Shown here piece after piece: positions 51,365 through 61,475 of a stretch of 64,000 bases of DNA. Source of the DNA: Daedaleopsis sinensis. Its lineage: Eukaryota > Basidiomycota > Agaricomycetes > Polyporales > Polyporaceae. Position 1 is the first letter of the stretch. Every line of letters begins with the position of its first letter. The position numbers were made by a program, and so were the translations under genes. The notes beneath the pieces are model-generated. The model was not told where the DNA came from. It saw only the letters and a list, made by a program, of their open reading frames with translations, and ran no database searches. Location of the stretch: contig CM066301.1 in assembly GCA_033807695.1 (NCBI GenBank), forward strand, positions 558,001 through 622,000. Reading direction: 5' to 3'.

Positions 51365-52080
51365 GAAGGGAGGGTGTAGTACATAGACAAAAGCAATGCA
51401 TCCCGCTGCCGTGTGATGGTTGTAACACGTCTAGGCCCGACTCGTTCCCAGTCTTCCGATGGCCGAGAATTCTGCAAATAATTTGGCCAAGTATGGAGGC
51501 GCTGTTCGGACGCGCTCATGAAGGGGTCATCCGTGCCGCTGGACTTTCCCACCACGGCAGAACATTCGAACGTCCCCCTCGGCGAATCGTCCCGCACTCT
51601 CGCCTCTATCCTCCAGCTCACTGTAGGTGTGCTACTCCAGCTTTCGTGGATAAACTCAAGCAGGAGGTGCGCGCAGAGACCACTAGTAGTATTCATGCAG
51701 TGTACAACTTGAACCCTACAATTCCGGACTGTCAGAATAATTATTATTCCTCCGAGCATGTCAGCCGAGCACGATCCGAGTCCCTGAGCCGTCCGAAACT
51801 CTGGGTCTCCGAGAACTCTGCTAGATGACGTGATCCACTCGCCACAGTCTTCTCGGAGAGTTCCCCATCCTGAGATGCTGTCCTACAGCAATCGAGCACA
51901 TTGAGCTCGAGACTCAGGCTTGTGCCATGCAGCAACTTTCATGCTCACTGTACAGTGAGTACTGGATGATAACGAGCACAACAGCGGACAGCCTTCGAGC
52001 TTTCGGGAGCACATAATTTAAGCACGCTCTCACGGAACTACGTGGGCATGGAAGCTCCGAAATTTTATCTGTTTCATGCC

Positions 52081-52325
52081 TGTAACCCCCGCTCTCGTTC
52101 TCTCATACTTTCGTTCACGCGCTTATGGTTACACAGCCACCGCCTTCCTATTTCGTACACTACATAGTACGGCGGTTCCCCCTGCGTCTTGCTCTATCAT
52201 CTACTGATAGCAGCAACGCAGGTACGTAGCAGTACCAGCCACATTGTATCATCTACTGATAGCAGCAACGCAGATTACATTGTGCCTGTTACTGAGCAGT
52301 CTGAGTGAGCCACAGACGGCTTACA
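52081..52325 (+). repeat. 5' LTR
   Basis: 245 bp with TG...CA ends. It contains a 27-bp direct repeat at 52195-52221 and 52247-52273, which may be an enhancer-like or recombination-derived feature. Confidence 0.95.
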
Positions 52326-53158
52326 CTTTTTTTTTAACATCGCACAACTGCAACGCCGTCCGTCGTGTCCTCTCCAGAATTGGACATTCCCGACATCTAA
52401 AAAACCCGCGTAAAGACTCTCAAGATCACTCCGGAGGGTTAGAAAGGAGCTGTATCAAGTACAGGACACTGCGGGATCGGAGGTGTGAAATTTGACGGGA
52501 AGCTCGCCCCTTCCCTCTCTTTTTTCATCGCTTTTCATCCACGCTGTCCCGATACGCCCCTTCCGTTCCGTTCCCTCTCGAGACGCGTTCCCGCGGGTTT
52601 CGAACACGCCCAGGAACGCCAGGGTCCGACGACGGGTCACACACTCCCCTCACTGTCGGTCATACGCCCTTGCTGGACGATCTTTCTGATCTCTCTAGCT
52701 TAACGTCCCTTTCGACATCTCCTTCTCGCCGGGGATCGCCTACGACGAACGCCGACGAGTCTGAAGAGGTGCTCGAACCGCTGGAGGTTGACGAAGACCG
52801 CATATATCCACCCCCTGCTCCGGAGGATAGCATATATTCACCCACTGCCAGAGTACGTCCCAAACTTGAAGCTTCGTCCTCCGAACCGCTACCTCCGTGT
52901 GGCTTGGCAACAGCCTCGTCCCCTTCCGTACCGTCCACCGTCGCTACAGCACCGCTGCTGCCCTCCGAAACCGTCACCGCCGCTCCGCTGAGACTTCTGT
53001 CTAACTCCGCACCCGCTGTTCCGTCTGCTCTGGTCAACCCAGTCTCCGTCCGTCCGCCTCGATACGTTCCGCGCTTTCGTACACTTCCGACCGCCTCACC
53101 AGCCGCCCGTATCGACTCTTCTTCTTCATCCGACTCTGACGAACCTCTCGCTTCCACC

Positions 53159-56125
53159 ATGACTACTCCAACTTCTGATCTGGCAGAGGTCAAATGCGAC
53201 TCATATAAAGAACTCCCGTCCCTAACCGCCGGGAAGCTATCACCGGTCGTCTACCATGAATGGGTTGCCAAATGCAGCCAATTCTTCGAAACGAAGCAGA
53301 TCCTCGACGATCGCAAAGTTTTCGTAGCCATGTCTGGAGTCAAGGACCCTATAATCAAGGACTGGTACTATGCGGACCAACTCGCTTTCCACCGTCTTAC
53401 ATGGCTCGACTTCTGCGCACGCTTCCAGGATCGCTTTCTGGAGAAATACTGGGATCAGAAACTGGTTCAGACTATGTCTCGCTTGTCTCAGTCTTCTGAG
53501 GAACCTCTCACACGTTTCATCGAACGTCTTGAGCGACAGAACGTTCTACTTCGGGGCTCGGCTAGCCGCTGGGACGACGATCGCCTGCGCGAGCACATCG
53601 AAAGTCACGCGACTGCCGATGTTCGCGCTGAGGCTAACAAGATCATCTACCGTGCTGTCGTGGACTTCCGCTCCTGGAAGGAGGCCTTGTGCGAGTTTGA
53701 CGACGATCGACTCCGCACGCGCGCACGGACAGTTCGCGAGGTCAAAGCGCTACTTGCTCAGGAACGCGCCGTTCCCACGCGCCGTCCTGCCCAACGTGAA
53801 TCTACTTCGATGACGACTGTCTCCGTCTCCGCCAGCTCTTCTCGAGCTCGTCTACCTGCTCTTACTGCTGCCGAACGTGATTACCTCACTGCCAACAACG
53901 GTTGTTTCAAATGTCGTCGTGTGAACGTCGACCATCGATCAAAGCTCTGCCCTAACGACTTCCCTGATCCTGCCACGTACAAGTCTGTCATACCGACACC
54001 CTCCAAGGCGTCGACGACTACTACCTCTACCCGCCGCTCTACGATCGCCGCTGTCTCTGCTGGAGATTCCTCTGTCTCAGAGGACCCCCCTGCGTCTCCC
54101 GACCTCGACCATGTCATTGCCGCGATTGGTGGCCAGCTAGCCACCACGGGCATTCTCGACTCGGGATCGTACTCTTCCTCTTCGGAGGACGAAGAGGGCG
54201 AGTGCGTACCTCCTCCTCTGTCCATTCCCCACATCCTCTGGAACGCTCACCTACGTTCCGCTTCGCGTCTCTCCGAGCCCACGACGATGCTGATTGACTG
54301 TGGCTGTCCGCCAGTTCTTATTAGGTCGGATATCGCTGACGCGAACAACCTACGACGCCACTCGTTAACGACACCGTACCCGCTATCCGACGCGTTCAGT
54401 GGGGGTCAGGCTTTTGGGACAGAGTTCGTGAAGTTTCAGGTGGCGTCTCCTAACTCGTCCTACACCTCCCGTTCCACTCGCGCTATAGTCGTAGACAACC
54501 TCTGTGCCCCCATCCTGCTCGGAAATTCATTCCTTGATCAGAACGATCTTCTCGTTGACGTGCGTCGTCGCGCACTCTGGGAGGTCTCCACCGGCATCGA
54601 TGTCCTCGCTCCTGCCGTCCCTCCTCCCCATCCTCCACAGTCCAATGTTGAACGGCGTCGGCTGCAGACTGAGTACGAGCAACTCAGCATGCGCCTTCGT
54701 GTGACACAACATTGTGACGTGTTGCGTGAGCTGCGGCAGTCGGTCTCGAAGTGGGATGGCGAACCTCATGTCGAGGTTCCCACTTCGACCATCGCTGCTG
54801 TACGTTTACGCATCGAACACCTCGCTGAGAGGGAGGCTCTAGCACTCGCGGATGCCTCGTTGAAAGACGAGTTCCGTGATTGCTTCCCTACCGATATCCC
54901 TCACTTGGACGAGCTCCCCACCGACGTCTATCACGAGTTCAATTTGAAGGATCCCAACCTTCGAATCAAGAACCGTACGTATGAATGCCCTAAGAAGTAC
55001 AAGACGATTTGGAATGAGCTCCTCCGTGAGCATCTCGACGCTGGTCGAATCCGTCCATCTTCCAGCCCGCACGCCTCTCCAGCCTTCTTGATACCCAAGT
55101 CCGATCCCTCCGCTAAACCTCGTTGGGTCAACGATTACCGACAGTTGAACGACAACACTGTTCCGGATGCGCACCCTCTTCCTAGTATCTCTGAGATCTT
55201 GGCCGACTGTGCTAAGGGGCGTATCTGGGGCAAACTGGATATGACCAACAGTTTCTTTCAGACTAGAGTGAAGCCTGAACACATACCGTACACAGCCGTC
55301 ACTACCCCTTTCGGCTTGTACGAGTGGACGGTGATGCCACAGGGGTGCCGGAATGCCCCGAGTACCCACCAACGTCGCATGTTCAACGCCTTGAGGGAAC
55401 ACATTGGCAAGATCTGTCATGTGTATCTCGACGACATAATAATCTGGTCGAAGGATCTGGCCGAACACCGTCGTAATGTCGCCCTGATTCTGCAAGCTCT
55501 ACGCGCTAACAAGCTCTTTGTTTCGCTAAAGAAGACGTCGCTCTTCTGTACAGAACTGGACTTTCTCGGACACCACATTTCTCGCGACGGCATCTCCCCT
55601 GATGGCAAGAAGGTCGACAAGATTGTCTCTTGGCCTACCCCACGTTCCTCCGCTGATGTCCGATCCTTCCTCGGCCTCACCCGCTACCTCGCAAACTTCC
55701 TCCCCTCCCTCGCTTCCCAAACTGCCATCTTGACGCCTCTTACCACGAAGGAGGCTGACGTCGAGTTCCACTGGACTGAGCGCCACGCCGACGCCTTCAC
55801 TGCGGTCAAAGCTCTCGTCACCGGCCACGGTTGCCTGACTACGATCGATCATGACGACATGACGAATAACCGGATCTTTGTGTCGTGCGACGCTAGTGAC
55901 TACGCGACTGGTGCCGTGCTGTCTTACGGTCCCACTCTCGAGTCTGCTCGTCCAGTGGCTTTCGAGTCTTCTCAGATGAAGTCGGCTGAGCTCAACTACC
56001 CGGTACACGAGAAGGAGCTCTTGTCTGTCGTTCGTGCACTTAAGAAGTGGCGAGTAGACTTACTGGGGGTTCCTTTCATCGTGTACACCGATCACAGAAC
56101 CCTGGAGAACTACAGGAGTGGCTGA
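53159..56125 (+). CDS. Gag-Pol polyprotein (protease, RT, partial RNase H), 3' truncated
   Basis: The first in-frame ATG is 53159 in a strong context (CCACCATGAC), though the frame is open from about 52496. Gag is followed by a zinc knuckle C-x2-C-x6-H-x4-C at 53903-53949. A retropepsin-like site LIDCG is near 54290 (DCG instead of the usual D-S/T-G). Reverse transcriptase runs from about 54970 with LDMTNSFFQ, FGLYEWTVMPQG and the catalytic YLDD at 55424-55435. RNase H shows DASDYATG at about 55890, NYPVHEKELL and YTDHRTLENY, then the frame ends at 56125. The rest of RNase H and the whole integrase are absent. Confidence 0.92.
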   Translation: MTTPTSDLAEVKCDSYKELPSLTAGKLSPVVYHEWVAKCSQFFETKQILDDRKVFVAMSGVKDPIIKDWYYADQLAFHRLTWLDFCARFQDRFLEKYWDQKLVQTMSRLSQSSEEPLTRFIERLERQNVLLRGSASRWDDDRLREHIESHATADVRAEANKIIYRAVVDFRSWKEALCEFDDDRLRTRARTVREVKALLAQERAVPTRRPAQRESTSMTTVSVSASSSRARLPALTAAERDYLTANNGCFKCRRVNVDHRSKLCPNDFPDPATYKSVIPTPSKASTTTTSTRRSTIAAVSAGDSSVSEDPPASPDLDHVIAAIGGQLATTGILDSGSYSSSSEDEEGECVPPPLSIPHILWNAHLRSASRLSEPTTMLIDCGCPPVLIRSDIADANNLRRHSLTTPYPLSDAFSGGQAFGTEFVKFQVASPNSSYTSRSTRAIVVDNLCAPILLGNSFLDQNDLLVDVRRRALWEVSTGIDVLAPAVPPPHPPQSNVERRRLQTEYEQLSMRLRVTQHCDVLRELRQSVSKWDGEPHVEVPTSTIAAVRLRIEHLAEREALALADASLKDEFRDCFPTDIPHLDELPTDVYHEFNLKDPNLRIKNRTYECPKKYKTIWNELLREHLDAGRIRPSSSPHASPAFLIPKSDPSAKPRWVNDYRQLNDNTVPDAHPLPSISEILADCAKGRIWGKLDMTNSFFQTRVKPEHIPYTAVTTPFGLYEWTVMPQGCRNAPSTHQRRMFNALREHIGKICHVYLDDIIIWSKDLAEHRRNVALILQALRANKLFVSLKKTSLFCTELDFLGHHISRDGISPDGKKVDKIVSWPTPRSSADVRSFLGLTRYLANFLPSLASQTAILTPLTTKEADVEFHWTERHADAFTAVKALVTGHGCLTTIDHDDMTNNRIFVSCDASDYATGAVLSYGPTLESARPVAFESSQMKSAELNYPVHEKELLSVVRALKKWRVDLLGVPFIVYTDHRTLENYRSG

Positions 56126-56292
56126 TAGACCGCATCCTCGACCGCAAACGCATCGGACGGGGTTTCCGTTATCTCATCCGCTGGCATGGCTACTCCCAGG
56201 CGCACGACTCGTGGCTACCGGGTCGGGAGCTTCGAGACTGCGCAGCATTGGACGTATATTTGCGTGATAATGACCTTCCCATGGACTGAATT
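56110..56292 (+). pseudogene. detached chromodomain of the retrotransposon polyprotein
   Basis: In a different frame from Gag-Pol, EWLIDRILDRKRIGRGF, YLIRWHGY and HDSWLPGREL form a chromodomain, the C-terminal targeting module of chromoviral integrases. Its frame ends at a TGA at about 56289. The deletion junction lies between about 56,100 and 56,120, where YTDHRTLENY meets LQEWLIDRI with a frame shift. Confidence 0.85.
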
Positions 56293-56355
56293 TTTTTAAC
56301 TCCTTCATCACTTCTCCTCTCTACTCCTCTACAACATTGTTCCCTTCTTCTCCGT

Positions 56356-56368
56356 GGATGGGGGAGAG
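56356..56368 (+). other. polypurine tract
   Basis: GGATGGGGGAGAG immediately precedes the right LTR, the expected place for plus-strand priming. Confidence 0.75.
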
Positions 56369-56613
56369 TGTAACCCCCGCTCTCGTTCTCTCATACTTTC
56401 GTTCACGCGCTTATGGTTACACAGCCACCGCCTTCCTATTTCGTACACTACATAGTACGGCGGTTCCCCCTGCGTCTTGCTCTATCATCTACTGATAGCA
56501 GCAACGCAGGTACGTAGCAGTACCAGCCACATTGTATCATCTACTGATAGCAGCAACGCAGATTACATTGTGCCTGTTACTGAGCAGTCTGAGTGAGCCA
56601 CAGACGGCTTACA
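56369..56613 (+). repeat. 3' LTR
   Basis: 245 bp, matching the 5' LTR base for base as far as I can compare by eye. Confidence 0.95.
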
Positions 56614-57608
56614 ATGCCGCTGGAGAAGTACCTACGTAACCACTCACTGCTCAGAACCTTCCTATGTCTGAAGTCATTGGAGCTGCCCCAGGCTCCAGCT
56701 CACTGTATGATGCTGCAGGGCACAGACAGCAGTGAGCACTGAGACAACAATGTGAACATAGTAGGCCAGGAAGGTAGCACACCGGGTTGAGAATAATTGT
56801 GGCGTGGCCGGGAATGCCGAGTCTAGAGCTCGACGGAGTCGCCGCCCATTAGGCGGAGAGCACACCCTGTTCGCGTCGGTGCCTGGAGGATATTCTGGGC
56901 GCGGAGTGACGTCGATGCACGCACGGAGCGGCGAACTTGAATATTATTGCAAGCGACCGGAGGATTCCGCGAGGCTCGCCGCCGTGCCGGTCCATCAAAG
57001 CTCAGCAACACCGGCCGGAGCAGTCCCGTTGACCTGAAGAGTTTCTGCTGCATTATGCAGAGAGACTGTACATATCATTGATGTCTGCAGTGGCCAGAAT
57101 ATGTCTTCGGAGTGACTTGGAAGTGTACTAAGTATTATACTTCTGAAGAGCTTGAAGCTCGAGTAAAAGTGTACATGTACTATGGCAGTGGACAGAGTAT
57201 AACTTGCGAGATATTCAGCATCCCATTGCAAGTGCAAGGGCAGTCAAGCCGTACGCACGGACATTGATGAAGCGGAACGGCGGGAACGGCGGAGGTGGCA
57301 GGCAGCGCCAGGCGCGGGAAGAGCGCTAGTCAATGCCCAAATGCGGACGGCCATATTCACCGCCGGGCGTTTGCCGTCTTCCTCCTCCGCCGATCTGCGA
57401 CATAAAACATTTTGCAGTCTACTCAGTGCGAAGGATCCCGGGACATCAACACATCTATTCAATCAGGCTGCAAGCTGGCAACCTGATACCACGAGATTTT
57501 GACTGTTCTATGTGCAAGTCTGGTATTGTGGTGTTTTATACTCGAAAAATCGAGATTGCTGATCTATTTGTGATTATTACAGACTCATGAGCACTATCTG
57601 ACCGCGGT

Positions 57609-59299
57609 ATAGCTCATGAGAAGCCTCCGCATATAGAGAGCATGAATCACATCTCTTCTCCGGGCCCGCGGCCTCCGAAACGGACAGAAACCCTGCAAAC
57701 GGCGTTTTCGATGCAGCGCCCTCTCCTCGAGCCTCCTCCCGCCCAAATTACGACGGCGTCGCGGCGAGAAGTGCATCAGATCGTAGCCGAGCGCCCACGC
57801 CACAAGCGAAGACAGCTAAGAAGCTTCCAGACTCCTGCCTGCTCGGAACCTGCGTCCTTTCCGTACACACGCGCAGGGTCTCCCCCTTCCAGTCTCCTCA
57901 TCCCCCGTGTCGAGTTCTGGTTGGTCCCGCGCCCGGCACCCACGGAGGATGCGTGAGAAGTGCGTGCTCTCACTTCCACACGGTCCGGTCCAGTGACCGT
58001 GGGGGCTGCGCACGGACCACGCTCTAGAGGTACAAGTACCTCCGCATTCTCGTCGAGTCTACCCAGTGCTCTCTTCCCTCCCCCTCGAGCACGCCCTCCC
58101 CTCTCCTCCCTCCTTTTCCCTCACATCTACTCATCGTGCACTAGATGCTCTCGTCTCGTCCTGCACACCATACCTCTGCCTCGCTGCCGACACTGTCTTC
58201 ACTTCGCCGGCAACACTGCGATTCAGGGCCTGCCGTGCATCCCGCCCCTCCGATCTCAGTTGCTCCGCATACCATTCGGATTTGGATCGACGACCGACCT
58301 CGGCCGACGCTTGACCCGGTTCCGACTCGATCTCCGACATAGTGCCCCCACTGGTACAATGCATATAGGTGAGCCGATGCGATCACTGCTTTGTAGCAGA
58401 TTGTTTCCGACGCTGACATGGCATCTATGTTTCCAGTTTCTCGCACACGCGTACAAGGGATTCATACCCGTGTATGTACTACTTATTCTTATAGCTGCAT
58501 GACAATCGCTAATAGACTATTCGCTTGTAGGAGCTACTGGCACAGATTCCGGTTCCGCGCCGCGGCTCCAAGCCTCATAGTCCGAGATTGACACACGATC
58601 TCGAGGTACGCACTTTTAGTTTAAATCTGCACGGCTCTCTGATTGCTGACTACTATTTTTCTTAGATATCCGGGACCGCGTCCTTGTAGTACACGCTCAC
58701 GGCGTTGGCACACGCCCGTTCAGTTACAGCACCGCAATGCGAGGTACGTTTATCTCTGTTCCGATTCTGTCCAGTTGAACCATGCTGACCGGAGGCTCCG
58801 TCTCACACAGATGCTCGCGTACCTGCAACGCACACGAGTCACAGCTACGGGGTGCGTATAGTAGTAGGTAAGTCCGGCGGTCTAAGCTCGCTGCACCGTA
58901 ATCAGCCTCCGGCTCTTACTGACATCCGACTCATCTGCACGTCCGACTCATTGCGACGTCTTTCTTGACGCGGGCAGGTACGTACATAGTAGTCCGTCTC
59001 GGTGCGCGTAGTGCTGACTTGGTCCGCTTCTTGCAGGCCGGCACCACTCGATCGCGAGACTCGGCCCCGCACTCAGCTGGACGGCGCGTCCGAGTCGACG
59101 GCCTCTGCTGCGCCAGCGACCAAGTCCCAAGTCCAAGTGCGCACGCGAAAACAATCCAGTCAAACGATCACGACCGGCTCGGGGACTCGCGTACGTGCCA
59201 TCTCCTCCCATGTCCGTCCACATCCGAGTCCGCTGACAACTACTGCACGCTTGCTCGTCTAGGTTCGACTCTCCCGCCGTTCGACTCTCCTGTCCGCTA
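57609..59299 (+). pseudogene. gene Y, unit 4 copy (start lost, exons decayed)
   Basis: The start codon is ATA (57609-57611) and the next in-frame ATG is at 57642. Exons 4-6 differ strongly from the other units between about 58,530 and 58,760. The exon 7 acceptor is CTGCAC as in unit 1. Confidence 0.5.
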
Positions 59300-60915
59300 G
59301 CCCGAATCGACTCGCGCCGACCGATCCGTCCCAGACGACTCAGACTCGCGGGGTGTGCGTGGTCCCAGGCCCTCGCTCGAGCCAGACTCGCCCGCATCCC
59401 CGACCCACCTGAGTCGATCCCCGCTCGGCACACGGCACACGGCACGATGTCAGCACCCCCGCCTCGTCTCCGAGTCCTGCCCATCCCGACGCATGCTGAC
59501 ACACCCCTCTCAGACGACGTATCCCAAGCCGCACCCGACTCGCGCTCGAACGCCTTCGAACGCTCGCTGCGCCGTGCGTCCGTGACACGCCGGTCCCGCG
59601 CCCCCGCTGACCTACTCGCCCGTAGACACGCGTACGGCTCCCCGTCCGCCTCGCCGCCCGAGCAGGCGGCCCGACCATCTCGCACGCGTCCGGGGAGCCA
59701 GACCGGCGGCGGACTCTCACTGGACCACAGCACTCGGTCCCGGGAGCGCGACTCGCCCCGCGTCCGTCCGATTCAGAGTCTTCTGCGCGCGCCGTACGCG
59801 TGCTGCGACCCGGAGTCCGTACCGTCGCCACTCGTGGAGGGGATGGGAACGCCGCCGAGAGCCGGCGCAGAGCTGTATTGAGCCGGACGTAGAGCAGTAT
59901 TACACTCGTAGATACAGTAGTACTAGTATTAGACTTACGGTACCGCGCCCGCTGACCCGTCGATCCTCTTCCCCAGCAGCTCCCTCTACAGACGGCCCGC
60001 CCGTCCGTCTCACCGAGCACGGCCGTCTGGCACCGTGCACGCCGCTCCCGGGGACCACCCTGGAGATCCGAACGTCCGCGACGCCGCGGCACCCGAGCAC
60101 GGCCTGGTGCGTGCTTGCAGTCGTCGCCGCTCGCAGCGGGGAGTCGGAGGGACGTCGCCGAGCTCTCCCAGGCCCGCTGGGACAGCGCACGAGCGTTGGC
60201 GGGGGCCCCTTCGCAGCGTCCGATTCCGACTTCTCGCCCCGCCCCGCGAACGGCGGCGGCGTGCCCTCGACGAGATGCGGGCGTCGGCCGCTCGCGGGCG
60301 GTGCGGCAGACCTGTCCCGCACGTACCGAAGGCTGGAGACATGTATTGCGTGAGTGGTGTGCGGAATACAGCGGTTTTGCGCGAAAGTGCGGACCTTTTT
60401 GACTCCTGCGTGACCAATTCTTGCCCGGACTTCACGAGTCCGGCCGTCCCATGCAGATAGAGTGAGCCTGAGACACTTGAGGGGGTCTGCGCGGCGGGGC
60501 GCGCCGTCGTTCGCGAGATCGGCCTGGGCGTTTCCGTGCCGCCCTGCCCGCGCCCGCGCGAACGTCGTGCGCCGCGTGTTCTACGGCCCGGAGGGCTTCG
60601 GGAGCGCGTGCACGCCGTTCGCGTGGGCCGTCTTTGTCAAAGCTAGCTGCTCGCGCCGCGCGAGACGGGCGGATTCTTGAGTTTCGTTTGACCGATCTTG
60701 GCGGTGCCCATGGAGCCCATTTTGAGACGTCGTCTGCCGGGCCTGCGAGTGCGTCGTGCATGGCGGGCATAGTTTGTGTATGCATTGTATATAGATTGCG
60801 CGGTGCGGCGCGGCGCGGTTCGGACGGGAGAGCGTGCGCACCTAGGTGCCCATGAAATCGCTATGAACGCGATTTTTGCGACCTCGTCGGATCCGGGCGA
60901 GAGCGTGCGCGTTCG

Positions 60916-61164
60916 ATGCGGAACGTTCAACGCGTGCTAGAGATACGTGTTAGCATGCACACGGACGAGAAACGAGGGAGATATGCCGGTTTTCGTGACG
61001 TACTGTGCGAAGACCGGGGTACTGTCTTCAAGTACGAGGGCGGGCGAGGTCGGCGCACGTCGTCCGGGCGTCGTCTGAGGTCGTACTGGATGGGGCATTC
61101 GAGTTCCAGTGAGATAGGAGAGAACTGGGGAGGGGAGAGTCGGAGGGGGAGGGAACGGCCATGA
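60916..61164 (+). other. 82-codon open frame, unit 4
   Basis: Single copy of the MRNV...GFRDVLC frame, very close to that of unit 3. Confidence 0.28.
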
Positions 61165-61458
61165 AATCGACGGGTTTGAGTGAGTTGGGGAGTGCGGACT
61201 CGCAGGCTTTGAACGCAGGTTGCGGGAGTGCGGGCGAGCGAGTGAGAGGCGAGCATGGGCCGCGGGTGGACGGCGAGCGGATGCGCAGGAGGGAAGCGAG
61301 TAGGTGCTGAGGCGGACGGTCGAGGGCTAGCGGGTGCACACGGATTTGGGGGATTGGACGAGAAACGGGTGCGCGCGGAGTTGGCCCAGGACGAGCGGCG
61401 AGTGGGGACAGTCGAGGACTTTTGAGAGCGACGTGAGAGCGACGCGGGCGGATGAGCC

Positions 61459-61475
61459 GGGATCCTCGAGTCGCT
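61459..61475 (+). repeat. 17-bp minisatellite, single copy
   Basis: One copy with the same terminal T as at the junction of units 3 and 4. Confidence 0.9.

Larger units (their letters stand above)
52081..56613 (+). mobile_element. Ty3/Gypsy chromovirus-type LTR retrotransposon, integrase-deleted
   Basis: The element is 4,533 bp with two 245-bp LTRs that begin TGTAAC and end TTACA and look identical by eye. Internal order is gag, protease, reverse transcriptase, RNase H, then directly a chromodomain. The integrase between RNase H and chromodomain is missing, so the element should be non-autonomous. No tRNA-type primer-binding site starting TGG follows the left LTR (next bases are C and a T run). 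A purine tract precedes the right LTR. It is inserted in unit 4 only, so it arrived after amplification. Confidence 0.95.
52076..56618 (+). repeat. 5-bp target site duplication ATGCC flanking the LTR element
   Basis: ATGCC at 52076-52080 and 56614-56618 directly borders the element. The empty site in units 2 and 3 (TTCATGCCGCTGGAG) has one copy, which fixes the insertion ends exactly. Confidence 0.95.
47230..61475 (+). repeat. array unit 4 (interrupted by a retrotransposon)
   Basis: About 9.7 kb without the insertion. Its first 150 bp differ from units 1-3 by a deletion shared with unit 5. It holds a truncated lyase (47576-48331), locus X (48937-51364), the LTR element (52081-56613) inside the otherwise quiet block 51365-57608, a decayed gene Y (57609-59299), GC-rich frames to about 60460, one 82-codon frame (60916-61164) and one minisatellite copy (61459-61475). 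The part from about 58,950 to 59,880 looks like unit 2, while 60,640-61,640 looks like unit 3. Confidence 0.88.
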
